From AP-15 sp035503615 (GTDB lineage: Bacteria; Pseudomonadota; Alphaproteobacteria; ATCC43930; CGMCC-115725), in assembly GCA_035503615.1 (NCBI GenBank), contig DATJTI010000089.1, positions 1 through 64,000 of the forward strand: 64,000 nucleotides of DNA, in the 5' to 3' direction. The position numbers and the translations under genes were made by a program. Below are positions 38,012 through 46,342 of the stretch, in pieces; the stretch's first letter is position 1; every line of letters begins with the position of its first letter. The notes under the pieces were generated by a model that saw only the letters and a program-made list of their open reading frames with translations, did not search any database and was not told where the DNA came from.

Positions 38012-38680
38012 CTAGCGCAGACCGCCGGTGCGGGTGAAATAATAGAGCACCAGCCCGACGATCGCGGTCAGCCCGGTGACCCAGACGGCCGGTGATAGCC
38101 GGCCCGGCAATGCGGCGGCGGCGGACGCCGCGGTCCCGGTCGCTTCCGGCCCGGCCGCTTCCGGCTCAATTGCCATGCGTGCCAGCGGCGCATCGGCACC
38201 GTCCGGCGAGGATGGCCCAGACCCCTCGGCGGTCTCGGGTGCGACCACCGCGGCGAAGCGGGTGAAGAACTCCTCGGCCATCTTGCGCGAGGTCGCATCG
38301 ATCAGTCGCGAACCGATCTGCGCGAGCTTGCCGCCGACATGCGCCTGCACTTCGTAATGCAGCAGCGTCGCGTCACCGTCTTCGTCGAGGCTGACCTTGG
38401 CGCTGCCCTTGGCGAAGCCCGCGACACCACCGCTGCCCTCGCCGGCGATCATGTAGGCCTTTGGCGGATCGAGGTCGGAGAGGGTGACTTTGCCGCCAAA
38501 GTTCGCGCTGACCGGTCCGACCTTGGCCCGCACCTTGGCGGCGAATTCGGTATCCGAGACCTTCTCGATCGACTGGCAGCCGGGGATCGCCTCCTTCAGC
38601 ATCTGTGGATCGTTGAGCGCCTCCCAGACACGCTGGCGCGGCGCCGGGATGCGAAATTCACCCGTCATTTCCATCGGCAT
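38012..38680 (-). CDS. coxG: CoxG-like membrane anchor protein (SRPBCC domain plus C-terminal helix)
   Basis: CoxG binds CO dehydrogenase and holds it at the membrane. The 222 residues contain an SRPBCC/START-like domain (MTGEFRIPAPRQRVWEALNDP, GGKVTLSDLDPPKAY) over about 150 residues, an Ala/Pro/Glu-rich linker, and one C-terminal transmembrane helix (VWVTGLTAIVGLVLYYFTR), the anchor layout. The ATG at 38680 has AAAGGATC upstream; a longer frame to 38782 is not conserved. First gene of the cox block in this direction, 122 bases before coxS. Confidence 0.88.
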   Translation of the reverse strand: MPMEMTGEFRIPAPRQRVWEALNDPQMLKEAIPGCQSIEKVSDTEFAAKVRAKVGPVSANFGGKVTLSDLDPPKAYMIAGEGSGGVAGFAKGSAKVSLDEDGDATLLHYEVQAHVGGKLAQIGSRLIDATSRKMAEEFFTRFAAVVAPETAEGSGPSSPDGADAPLARMAIEPEAAGPEATGTAASAAAALPGRLSPAVWVTGLTAIVGLVLYYFTRTGGLR

Positions 38681-38800
38681 GATCCTTTCCTGCGTGCGAG
38701 GAATGTGCGGCCCGGTAGCACCAATTGCAACCGCCCGGCCAGCGGTCGGCCCTGGCGGCGGCGCCCGCTGGATGACGGCCATTTGTGGAGGATGGCGCTC

Positions 38801-39202
38801 TCAGGCGTCGGGGATGACCGCGATCGCGTTGATCTCGATCAGGTAGTCGGGCGAGGTCATCTTGACCACTTCGATCATGGTCGAGGCCGGTAATGGCGGC
38901 TTGAAGTATTCGCGTCGCACACTGTGAATGACATCGAAATGCTCCATGTTGCGGATATAGACGTCGATCCGGCAGATATCGTCGAGCGTGCCGCCCGCTG
39001 CCTCGGCCGCGGCTCTGAGGTTGTCGCACACTTGGCGGGTCTGGGCCGCGATGTCGCCGATGCCGGCGATCGTGCCGTCCGCCCGCCGTGCGGTCATGCC
39101 CGAGATGAACACCAGCCGGCCTCTTGCTTCGATCGCCGTCGCCTGCGAAAAATGCCCGCTCGGCGCCCGCAACCGTTCGGATGTGATCTGCCGTTTCGCC
39201 AT
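38801..39202 (-). CDS. RidA/YjgF-family protein
   Basis: A 133-residue protein of the RidA (YjgF/UK114) superfamily, with VFISGMTARRADG, the QTRQVCDNLRAAAEAAGG helix and the C-terminal LIEINAIAV. Canonical RidA has an Arg just before this strand that binds imine substrates; here the aligned position reads Pro-Ala-Ser-Thr, so imine deaminase activity is doubtful and a Rid4-7-like member is likely. The ATG at 39202 has GGAGGGTGGG upstream. It sits upstream of coxG on the same strand, separated by about 120 bases. Confidence 0.8.
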   Translation of the reverse strand: MAKRQITSERLRAPSGHFSQATAIEARGRLVFISGMTARRADGTIAGIGDIAAQTRQVCDNLRAAAEAAGGTLDDICRIDVYIRNMEHFDVIHSVRREYFKPPLPASTMIEVVKMTSPDYLIEINAIAVIPDA

Positions 39203-39290
39203 CGCCCACCCTCCGCATCGGGCTCGGCCGCAATGATCGCAATCGCCGCTGCGTGTCGCGCCTGGAGCAGAATATGAGGTCCATCCGGTT

Positions 39291-40046
39291 TTGCGCGACA
39301 TCCCCGCCCGAGAGATCCCCGCCCGAGAGATCCCCAATCGTATCGAAGACCGGCTGATCGTCGCCCTCGATGTGCCGGGCGTTGCCGAAGCGCGGGCGCG
39401 GATCGCGCAGCTCGACGGGATCGTGTCGTTCTTCAAGCTCGGGCTGTGGCTGCAATTTGCCGCGGGCTTCGAGAAGCTGGTCGACGATCTCCTCGCCGCG
39501 AACAAGAAAATCTTTCTCGACACCAAGATGTTCGACATCGGCGAGACGGTCCGCCAGGGGGTGACCCGCGCCGCCGAGCGCGGGGTCAGCTTTGTCACCG
39601 TGCATGGCGACGACGACATCATCAAGGCAGCGGCCGACGGCAAGGGCGGCAGCAGCCTGCAGGTCTTGGTGGTGCCGGTGCTGACCAGCCTCGACACCGC
39701 CGGGTTGCGCCAGCTCGGCTATGGCGGCGGCAGTCTCGCCGAGCTGATCGTCGCCCGCGCCCGTGCCGCCGCCGAAAACGGCTGCGACGGGATCATCGCC
39801 GCCGCGCACGACGACCCGCACGCGATCCGTCGCGCCGCGGGGGCCGAAAATCTGCTGGTGGTGACTCCCGGCATCAGGCCCGCGGGGACGCCGCTCGACG
39901 ACCACAAGCGTTCCGGGACCCCGGCGCAGGCGATCGCCCGGGGTGCCGATTATCTCGTCGTCGGCCGCCCGATCGTCAACAGCGACGACCCGGCCGGTGC
40001 CGCCGCCCGGATCATCGCCGAGATGCGCAGCGCCCTCGCCCGTTAG
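39291..40046 (+). CDS. pyrF: Orotidine-5'-phosphate decarboxylase
   Basis: Last step of UMP synthesis, decarboxylating OMP. The 251-residue protein has the short-type PyrF core: RLIVALDVPG, FFKLGLWLQFAAG, the catalytic DTKMFDIGET (Asp-Lys-Asp array) and GADYLVVGRPI near the C-terminus. The frame opens with a TTG at 39291; no in-frame ATG exists before the core, so TTG is the best start, with GAGG about 11 bases upstream. The first codons lie in a 15-bp tandem repeat and give an unusual AREIPAREIPNR N-terminus. Confidence 0.9.
   Translation: MRDIPAREIPAREIPNRIEDRLIVALDVPGVAEARARIAQLDGIVSFFKLGLWLQFAAGFEKLVDDLLAANKKIFLDTKMFDIGETVRQGVTRAAERGVSFVTVHGDDDIIKAAADGKGGSSLQVLVVPVLTSLDTAGLRQLGYGGGSLAELIVARARAAAENGCDGIIAAAHDDPHAIRRAAGAENLLVVTPGIRPAGTPLDDHKRSGTPAQAIARGADYLVVGRPIVNSDDPAGAAARIIAEMRSALAR
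39302..39335. repeat. 15-bp tandem repeat in the pyrF N-terminal codons
   Basis: CCCCGCCCGAGAGAT is present twice in a row (39302-39316, 39317-39331), followed by CCCC of a third copy. The unit is divisible by three, so it only adds the residues AREIP. Confidence 0.85.
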
Positions 40047-40089
40047 CGGCGCCGAGGTGCCGCGTTGCAGCCACCCGGCCGCGGCAGGC

Positions 40090-41730
40090 TCATTTTTTTG
40101 CAACACCCCACAAAAACAGCGCCGGGCCGATATCGACGTCGCTCAGATCCTTGTGAAACGCCTCGCGCGCCGAGTATTCGCCGGTCGGAATATACGGCAC
40201 GCTGACAAACGCCTCGCGCTGCAATTCGGCGGCGATGGCTTTGCGCTCGGTGGCGTCGGCGGCGAAGATCCATTGGCGGCGCAGCTTCTCGATGATCGGA
40301 TCGCTCGGCCAGCCGAACCAGGCGTTGGCGCCGTTGGCGCGCAGCGGGGCGTTGACCGCCGGATCGAGGATCGCGATGCCGGGAAAAGTCGTCAGAAAGA
40401 TGTTCCAGCCGCCCTTGTCGAGGGGTGCCTTCGATGCCCGCCGCGACACCAGCGTGCCCCAATCCATCGCCTGCAGATCGACATTGAAGCCGAGCCGGCG
40501 CAGCAGGTCGTTGGTCACTTCGGCCAAGGCATGCAGGCTGGGGAAATCGGTCGGGTCCATCAGCACGACCTTTTCGCCATGGTAGCCGGCTTCCTTGATC
40601 AGCTCCTTGGCCTTGGCGAGGTCGCGCGGCCCTTCGAGCGGGCCGGCCCCGGCGTCGCTCGCCATCGGTCCGTCGCAGCTGAAAAAGCTGAAGCAGGTGT
40701 GCCAGTATTTCTTGTCGCCGGCCACCGCCGCCATGTATTCGGACTGATCGAGCGCGTAGAGCAGCGCCTGGCGCATCTTCTGGTTGTCGAACGGCGGCAG
40801 CAGCTGGTTGAACCGCAAGATCCCGCCGACCTGAAACGGGCTCTGCTGCACCAGCGTGACATCCGGATCGCGGGCCAGGAGCGGATAGAAATCGGGGGGC
40901 GGGTTCTCCCACCAATCGGCCTCGCCAGCGGTGAACGCTGCGAGAGCCGTGCCCGGATCGGGAATATAAAGCCACTCGACCCGGTCGACGCGCACGACCT
41001 TGCCGCCGGCCGCCCAGCTTGGCGGCTCCTTGCGCGGCACATATTCCGGGTTCTTGACAAACACGACCTTGTGGCCGGGCTCCCATTCGGATTTGACAAA
41101 TTTGAACGGCCCGGAGCCGGTGCTGTCCTTGATCTGTTGGTTGGCGCTGGTCTCGGCGACCGCCTTCGGCATGATGAACGGGACGTTGCTGTCGGGTTTG
41201 CCGAGCGCCTCGATCAGCAGCGGAAACGGCCGCTTGAGAACGATTGCAAACGTCTTGTCGTCGACCGTCTTGTACTCGGCGAGCAGCGCGGCAAGGGTCT
41301 GGCCGAGCGGGTCGCGCTTGCTCCAGCGTTCGAGCGAGGCGATGCAATCGGCGCTGGTGACCGGCTGGCCGTCATCGAATTTGAGCCCGTCACGCAGCGT
41401 GAACGTATAGGTCAGCTTGTCCGGGCTGACCGTCCAATGATCGACCATCTGCGGCTGCGGGTGCAGATGGCGGTCGAGCGCAAACAGCGTGTCATAGACC
41501 ATGTAGCCGTAGTTGCGGGTGATCGTCGCGGTGGTCCAGATCGGGTCGAGCACGCGCAGATCGGCCTGGGCGATCACCCGCAGCGTGGTACCGGCGGTGG
41601 CGGTGGCGGCGAGCGCCGCACCGCCCGGGGTGACCAGGATCAGCATCAAGATGCTGATCGAAGACGCCAGACGGTTCATCCCAGTCCGATTGCCCATCCG
41701 CCCGGTTTGCAACGTACCAAGCTCGCTCAT
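40090..41730 (-). CDS. ABC transporter substrate-binding protein, family 5 (peptide/nickel type)
   Basis: A 546-residue periplasmic binding protein with a signal peptide (basic residues, hydrophobic core SILMLILVTPGGAALAA). The mature part carries the SBP_bac_5 pattern: DPLGQTLAALLAEYKTVDD, KPDSNVPFIMPKAVAET, the GSGPFKF segment and RQALLYALDQSEYM. It would bind a peptide, opine or other solute for an ABC importer. No permease or ATPase gene lies beside it, so it is an orphan in this window. Two candidate starts, 41730 and the GNRTGMNRL Met, are close together. Confidence 0.85.
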   Translation of the reverse strand: MSELGTLQTGRMGNRTGMNRLASSISILMLILVTPGGAALAATATAGTTLRVIAQADLRVLDPIWTTATITRNYGYMVYDTLFALDRHLHPQPQMVDHWTVSPDKLTYTFTLRDGLKFDDGQPVTSADCIASLERWSKRDPLGQTLAALLAEYKTVDDKTFAIVLKRPFPLLIEALGKPDSNVPFIMPKAVAETSANQQIKDSTGSGPFKFVKSEWEPGHKVVFVKNPEYVPRKEPPSWAAGGKVVRVDRVEWLYIPDPGTALAAFTAGEADWWENPPPDFYPLLARDPDVTLVQQSPFQVGGILRFNQLLPPFDNQKMRQALLYALDQSEYMAAVAGDKKYWHTCFSFFSCDGPMASDAGAGPLEGPRDLAKAKELIKEAGYHGEKVVLMDPTDFPSLHALAEVTNDLLRRLGFNVDLQAMDWGTLVSRRASKAPLDKGGWNIFLTTFPGIAILDPAVNAPLRANGANAWFGWPSDPIIEKLRRQWIFAADATERKAIAAELQREAFVSVPYIPTGEYSAREAFHKDLSDVDIGPALFLWGVAKK

Positions 41731-41830
41731 GATGACAGTCCTGAGACGGCGCTTGCGAGGCCATGGTGTGCTGGCTTCGAGGCGGTGCCTGGCCCGCGCC
41801 TATTTTTGACGGTTTCGCCAAGTCCACCTT

Positions 41831-41878
41831 ACCATAAGGTTAACGAGAGCGGGGACCATAAGGTTAACGAGAGCGAGG
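41831..41878. repeat. 24-bp tandem duplication
   Basis: Two copies of a 24-base unit (ACCATAAGGTTAACGAGAGC plus four bases, GGGG or GAGG) at 41831-41854 and 41855-41878. Each contains the palindrome GTTAAC. Confidence 0.9.
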
Positions 41879-41942
41879 GTCGCGCATCGCCGAATGATGC
41901 AATTTGCGCGCCCGCTGCCCACCGAGAGGTTCCGTCGACGGG

Positions 41943-42028
41943 CTCAATGGGCAAACCGCGCTCGATAGGCAAACCACGCTCAAATGGGCAAACCACGCTC
42001 AAATGGGCGAACCACGCTCAAATGGGCG
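41943..42028. repeat. About 4.6 copies of an 18-19 bp tandem repeat
   Basis: Units CTCAAATGGGCAAACCACG (19 bases) and two 18-base variants follow each other directly at 41943, 41961, 41979 and 41998, with a partial fifth copy at 42017. There are no spacers, so it is not a CRISPR array. It lies about 170 bases upstream of the LVIVD gene. Confidence 0.9.
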
Positions 42029-42199
42029 GGCCCGGCGCAATCCGGCCCAGCGCCGCCGCCCCTGGTCTTTCCGGCGCCGCCCCCTTGACTGGTGCGGCCT
42101 CGCGGCGCCACGCTGCTTCGCCTATGGTGGCGCCCCTCGGTTACCCTCGGCGGGCGAGGACGACGGGTGGCGGCCGCCCGATCGCGAGGAGTCGATTCG

Positions 42200-43417
42200 A
42201 TGGCCGAGACGGCAATCTGGAATTTTCGCCAGCTGGCGCATCACGAGCTAGACGGATTTGGCGGGATCGGCGAGGGTATGTCGATCCAGATCGCCAAGGA
42301 CGGCCGGCGCATCCTGTGGCTCGCCCATGAAAGCGCGCCGAAGAATTTCACCGCAATCGATGTCAGCGATCCGCGCGCGCCAAAGATCGTCGCCCGCCGC
42401 GACCTGCCGCAATCGCATATGCGCTCGAACTCGCTCGAGACGGTCGGCGACATCATGGCGGTCGCCTATCAGACGACGCATCAAGGGCTGCAGCCTGCCG
42501 GGTTCGAGCTGTTCGACATTTCGGTGCCGGAAAACCCGCGCTCGATCACCTTTTTCGACTGCTCGGGGCCGAATTCCCGCGGTGTCCATCAGTTGTGGTT
42601 CGCCGATGGCGAATACATCCATATGAGTTCCGGCGCGCCCGATTTTCGCCCGACCCATCCGAAAGACGACCAGTTCTATCGCATCATCGACGTCAAAAAC
42701 CCGGCGAAGCCGGTCGAGGTCGGGCGCTGGTGGCTGCCCGGCACGAGAGAGGGCGACAGCGCGCCGCCGCCGGTGCGCCACCCGGAAAACGCCGATACCG
42801 GATTTCGCCCACACAACACCAATGTCTACCCCGAGCGCCCCGACCGGGCCTATCTCGGCTATATCGATGGCGGGCTCGTCACCCTCGACATCGCCGACAA
42901 GGCCCATCCGAAGATGGTGGCACGGTGGGACTACCATCCGCCCTATTTCGGCTTCACCCACACCGTCGTGCCGTTCTTCGATCGCGGCCTCTATATCGTC
43001 AGCGACGAATGCACCCGGACCGAGGGGGCGGACTGGCCGAAGCTCGTGTGGATCGTCGATGGCCGCGACGAAACCAACCCGGTGCCGATCGCCACCTGCC
43101 CGCTGCCGCCGCTCGAAAGTTATCTGCGGCCCGGCGCCCGCTACGGCGCGCACAATCTCTACGAGAACCTGCCAAAGCCGAATGCGTGGAAATCCGACCG
43201 CGTCGTGCTCGCCACCTATTTCAATGGCGGGCTGCGCGCCTACGACACCTCGAACCCGTATCAGCCGGCCGAGATCGGCTATTTCGTCCCCGAGCCGCCG
43301 GCGCGGGCGCCGAGCGGGGCGATCCAGATCAATGATGTGTTCGTCGACGAGCGGCAAATCGTGTACACGGTCGATCGCCATGTCGGCGGGCTCTACACGC
43401 TCGAAATGGATTTCTGA
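42200..43417 (+). CDS. LVIVD-repeat beta-propeller protein
   Basis: A 405-residue protein with five or more LVIVD-type repeats: AIDVSDPRAPKIVA, LFDISVPENPRSI, IIDVKNPAKPVEVG, TLDIADKAHPKMVA and AYDTSNPYQPAEIG. They form a beta propeller. No enzyme motif was recognised. No signal peptide is visible, so the protein is probably cytoplasmic despite relatives that are secreted. The ATG at 42200 has GAGGAG about 9 bases upstream. Its 3' end may overlap the CobW-like gene. Confidence 0.8.
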   Translation: MAETAIWNFRQLAHHELDGFGGIGEGMSIQIAKDGRRILWLAHESAPKNFTAIDVSDPRAPKIVARRDLPQSHMRSNSLETVGDIMAVAYQTTHQGLQPAGFELFDISVPENPRSITFFDCSGPNSRGVHQLWFADGEYIHMSSGAPDFRPTHPKDDQFYRIIDVKNPAKPVEVGRWWLPGTREGDSAPPPVRHPENADTGFRPHNTNVYPERPDRAYLGYIDGGLVTLDIADKAHPKMVARWDYHPPYFGFTHTVVPFFDRGLYIVSDECTRTEGADWPKLVWIVDGRDETNPVPIATCPLPPLESYLRPGARYGAHNLYENLPKPNAWKSDRVVLATYFNGGLRAYDTSNPYQPAEIGYFVPEPPARAPSGAIQINDVFVDERQIVYTVDRHVGGLYTLEMDF

Positions 43418-44477
43418 GACGGGACCGCGCGCGCTGTTTGCCGGCAAGGAGGCGCTGCCGTTCGGGCGGCGCCAGCGGCGGGTGCGCGGGCCGAGGCTTC
43501 CGGTCGTCGCGGTGACCGGGTTTCTCGGCTCGGGCAAGACCACGCTGATCAGAGCGCTGCTGGCCCGCCCCGAGGGCGCCAACACCGCAATCGTCGTCAA
43601 CGAGTTTGGCGAGATCGGCATCGACCAGGCGTTGCTGCGGGCGAGCAGCGATACGACCGTGCTGCTCGGCAATGGCTGCCTGTGCTGCAACATTCGCACC
43701 GACCTGCAGGAAACGCTGCGCGCGCTGTTCGCCGACCGCGCCCGCGGCGCGGTGCCGAGCTTCGAGCGGGTGATCATCGAGACCTCGGGTCTCGCCGATC
43801 CGGGACCGGTTTTGCAGACCTTCGCCACCGATCGCGGGCTCGGCCGCGAATTCCATCTGCAGGCGCTGGTGACCGTGGTCGATGCGCTCAGCGGAGAGCG
43901 GAACCTCGACGATCTGCCCGAAGCCCGCAAGCAGGTCGCCCTCGCCGACCGCATCATTCTGACCAAGACCGATCTCTCGGACGCCGATGCGGCGCGGCGT
44001 CTGAGCCAGCGGATCTCGATGCTCAGCGCCGCCCCGGTCGCGGTCGCCAGCAACGGCGCCATCGCCCCAGGGTTTGTCCTCGACGAGCCGGCGTCCGGGC
44101 GCGATGCCGGGGTCGTCGACACCGGCCACACGCATGGGCTCGACGGGATCGAAAGCTTTGCGCTGACCTTCGAGGCACCTTTGCGCTGGGCCGCGTTCGA
44201 GCAGGCGATGGCGGTATTGACCGCCTTGCGCGGCCCCGACCTGCTGCGCGTCAAAGGGATCATCGCGATCGCCGAATGCCGCGGTCCGGTCGTCGTGCAC
44301 GCGGTGCAGCACGTCGCCCACCCACCGGTCGAGCTCGAGGACTGGCCCGACCCCGACCATCGCTCGCGTCTTGTCTTCATCACCCGCGATCTGCCGCGAG
44401 AGCGGGTGGCTCAGTTGTTCGCCGCGGTTGACGGGGTCGCCACAGAGCCGTCGGTCAAAATGCCCAACCGGCGCTAG
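43380..44477 (+). CDS. CobW-family GTP-binding protein
   Basis: A metal-chaperone-type G3E GTPase (COG0523 family). It has Walker A GFLGSGKTT, the metal-binding CLCC in GNGCLCCNIRTDL, Walker B-like VIIETSGLADP, and the guanine-specificity TKTD in ILTKTDLSD. The C-terminal CobW_C domain follows with FALTFEAPLRWAAFEQA and RLVFITRDLPRERVAQLF. The start is uncertain: ATG at 43380 overlaps the LVIVD gene by 38 bases, while GTG at 43482 gives the usual short N-terminus before VTGFLGSGKT. The LVIVD gene and this one are probably co-transcribed. Metal target unknown. Confidence 0.85.
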   Translation: MSAGSTRSKWISETGPRALFAGKEALPFGRRQRRVRGPRLPVVAVTGFLGSGKTTLIRALLARPEGANTAIVVNEFGEIGIDQALLRASSDTTVLLGNGCLCCNIRTDLQETLRALFADRARGAVPSFERVIIETSGLADPGPVLQTFATDRGLGREFHLQALVTVVDALSGERNLDDLPEARKQVALADRIILTKTDLSDADAARRLSQRISMLSAAPVAVASNGAIAPGFVLDEPASGRDAGVVDTGHTHGLDGIESFALTFEAPLRWAAFEQAMAVLTALRGPDLLRVKGIIAIAECRGPVVVHAVQHVAHPPVELEDWPDPDHRSRLVFITRDLPRERVAQLFAAVDGVATEPSVKMPNRR

Positions 44478-44529
44478 ACCCCGGCCCCGCGCTGAACCCT
44501 GGCCCGGCGCTGAATCTTGGCCGTGGTGA
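44478..44529. repeat. 18-bp tandem repeat after the CobW-like gene
   Basis: ACCCCGGCCCCGCGCTGA (44478-44495), ACCCTGGCCCGGCGCTGA (44496-44513) and a degenerate third copy starting ATCTTGGCC (44514-44529). It begins right after the stop codon region at 44475-44477. Confidence 0.85.
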
Positions 44530-44544
44530 GCCCGCGCGCTTTGC

Positions 44545-45342
44545 TCAGCTGGGAGTGTGGGAGACCAGGAACGGCAGCACTGCGGTATTGAACTCGCGGG
44601 CGCGCACATGGGTCAGAAAATGACCGCCGCGGGGAAACAGCTTGATCTCGGCACCCGGGATCAGCCGCGCCAGCTCCTCTGAAAAATAGGCCGGGGTGAC
44701 GACATCATCCTCGGCCCCGATGACCAGGGTCGGGGTCTTGATCCGCCCGAGTTCGGCGGTGCGATCAAACGCCAGCATCGCATCGATGCGGGCCGCGACG
44801 ATTTCCGGCGGGGCAAAGGTCGCCAGATGCTGTGCCTCGATATGGCGCAGCTGCTCGTTGTTGCGAGCGATCCACCAGCTCGGATACCACAGCAGCGTCG
44901 CCGATTGCAGGTATATGCTGGGGCCGAGACGCTGCAGGATTTCTTTGCGCAGCGCGTAGACCCGGCGGAAATAGGCATCCGCCTTGGTCCAGGTCGCCGA
45001 CAGCACGACGCTCGCCAGCCGGTTCGGGTGCTCGATCGCCATGACCTGAGCCACCGCACCACCGGTCGAATGCCCGACGACATGGGCGCGCCGGATTTCG
45101 AGCGCGTCGAGCAACGCCACCGCATCGACCGCCATGCGATCGACCGTGTAGCCCATTCGCGCCGGATCGCTCTGCCCGATCCCGCGATGATCGAAGGTCA
45201 CGACCTCGAAGCGCTTGCCAAAGGCCGCGACCTGCTCGTGCCAAAACGAGGCGAACCCGCCCAGCCCCGTGATGAACAGGACGGGAAAGCCCATGCCTTG
45301 CCGCTCGTAATAGAGCGAGCACTCGCCGATCGAGATGCGTGG
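44545..45342 (-). CDS. Alpha/beta-fold hydrolase, RutD-like
   Basis: A 265-residue alpha/beta hydrolase with a full catalytic set: nucleophile in VVGHSTGGAV, Asp in VIGAEDDVVTP, His in FPRGGHFLTH. The overall pattern (LYYERQGMGFPVLFITGLGGFASFW, DHRGIGQSD, AYFRRVYALRKEILQRLGPSIYLQS) resembles RutD/3-oxoadipate enol-lactonase-type enzymes. No other rut or pca gene is nearby, so no substrate is claimed. The ATG at 45342 is preferred to the codon at 45363 by similarity. Confidence 0.82.
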   Translation of the reverse strand, partial: PRISIGECSLYYERQGMGFPVLFITGLGGFASFWHEQVAAFGKRFEVVTFDHRGIGQSDPARMGYTVDRMAVDAVALLDALEIRRAHVVGHSTGGAVAQVMAIEHPNRLASVVLSATWTKADAYFRRVYALRKEILQRLGPSIYLQSATLLWYPSWWIARNNEQLRHIEAQHLATFAPPEIVAARIDAMLAFDRTAELGRIKTPTLVIGAEDDVVTPAYFSEELARLIPGAEIKLFPRGGHFLTHVRAREFNTAVLPFLVSHTPS

Positions 45343-45506
45343 CATCGATCTCAGGGTTCGCAACGGGTCGCCGTCGGTATCATCGCCAAGGGTCGGGTGT
45401 CAACGCGACGGGCATGCGGGAAATGCAAATGTGAATGGCGCGGTGCGCTGCGGTAGCTGCCAACTGCCTAAAAAATGACACATGGCGCGGTTTCCATGCG
45501 TCGACA

Positions 45507-45524
45507 CCATGCAGTTGAGCATGG
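45507..45524. promoter_or_regulatory. Inverted repeat upstream of the XRE regulator
   Basis: CCATGC-agttga-GCATGG, a perfect 6-bp inverted repeat, with another CCATGC at 45494-45499. It lies about 100-130 bases before the regulator start, in the divergent space, where an autoregulatory operator could sit. Confidence 0.35.
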
Positions 45525-45627
45525 CTGCAGGATCTAGCGTCGCCGTTCTGACGACCACCTCGACAGAACCGGAAATCGAGTGTTCCCTCGCGGGGCACGA
45601 GCCTCTTGACCTGATCGAGTGAGCGAG

Positions 45628-46083
45628 ATGAGAGACCAGGAAGCGATGACCAAACAGGCTCGCGCCGAGCGGCCACAATTCGATGTCGCAACCATGCCGC
45701 CGCGTGCCGGCCCCCCGCCCCGCCGGTCGACGAGCCGGACCCAGGACATCGACCGCCATGTCGGCGCCCGCATTCGCGAGCGGCGGATCATGCTCGGCCT
45801 GACCCAGCAGCAGCTCGCCGATCTGATCGGCGTGACCTATCAGCAGGCGCACAAATACGAGCGGGCGATCAACCGGGTCTCGGCCGGCCGCCTGTTCGAG
45901 ATCGCGCAGGTGCTCAGCGTGCCGGTCGGCTATTTCTTCGACGGGCTCGAACACGATGAGGACCGTTCGGTCAGCCCGCGCGAGCGGATGTGCCTCGAAC
46001 TCGCACGCAACTTCGCGCAGATCCCGAACGAGCGGCACCAGGAGGCGCTGAGCCTGCTGGCGCGGGTGCTGGCCGGCGATTAA
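45628..46083 (+). CDS. XRE-family transcriptional regulator
   Basis: DNA-binding regulator with a helix-turn-helix HTH_3 domain at about residues 45-100: GARIRERRIMLGLTQQQLADLIGVTYQQAHKYERAINRVSAGRLFEIAQVLSVPVGYFFDG. A C-terminal charged region follows. It belongs to the same HTH subgroup as the gene at 49423-49941 (matching Q-YER/EGGANRVSA-RL and GVP-SYFF elements). ATGs at 45628 and 45646 are candidates; the second has AGGAAG close by. The promoter region contains an inverted repeat. Confidence 0.85.
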   Translation: MRDQEAMTKQARAERPQFDVATMPPRAGPPPRRSTSRTQDIDRHVGARIRERRIMLGLTQQQLADLIGVTYQQAHKYERAINRVSAGRLFEIAQVLSVPVGYFFDGLEHDEDRSVSPRERMCLELARNFAQIPNERHQEALSLLARVLAGD

Positions 46084-46109
46084 CCCGCCGGGGCCGGAAC
46101 GGCGGCCGG

Positions 46110-46286
46110 CTAGAGCGGAGGCCGGCGCCGGCCGGCCATGCCAGTCAGTAACGCCACCACGAAAATCACCAGGAAAATAAAGAACAGGATCTTCGCAATG
46201 CCGGCGGCAGCAAATGCGATGCCACCAAAGCCGAGCAATCCGGCGATAATCGCGACGATCAGAAACACGAGAGCCCAGTAGAGCAT
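46110..46286 (-). CDS. DUF1328 small membrane protein
   Basis: A 58-residue protein of the YtjA/DUF1328 family: MLYWALVFLIVAIIAGLLGFGGIA and ILFFIFLVIFVVALLTG form two transmembrane helices with a short loop. The start at 46286 gives the family's MLYWAL beginning and has a GGAGAAGAAG site; an ATG at 46298 adds four residues. Function unknown; members are often near stress-response genes. Confidence 0.88.
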   Translation of the reverse strand: MLYWALVFLIVAIIAGLLGFGGIAFAAAGIAKILFFIFLVIFVVALLTGMAGRRRPPL

Positions 46287-46342
46287 CTTCTTCTCCATTG
46301 CCGGCCGAGCCGAGGGCGGGTCTGATCCCCGGTGGGTTGCGA

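Larger units (their letters stand above)
41731..42199. other. Intergenic region with tandem repeats
   Basis: About 470 bases without a supported gene, between divergent genes. It contains the two repeat arrays listed separately (41831-41878 and 41943-42028). No promoter match I would defend was seen. Confidence 0.6.

Noticed and set aside
40088..40100. T-run that looked like a terminator between pyrF and the binding protein gene
   Set aside because: The T bases encode the final lysines of the binding protein on the minus strand; no hairpin precedes them.
41943..42028. Possible CRISPR array
   Set aside because: Repeats of 18-19 bases follow each other directly with no unique spacers and no cas genes nearby.
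42248..44383. 711-codon minus-strand frame opposite the LVIVD and CobW genes
   Set aside because: Both plus-strand genes carry clear family motifs; the antisense product does not.
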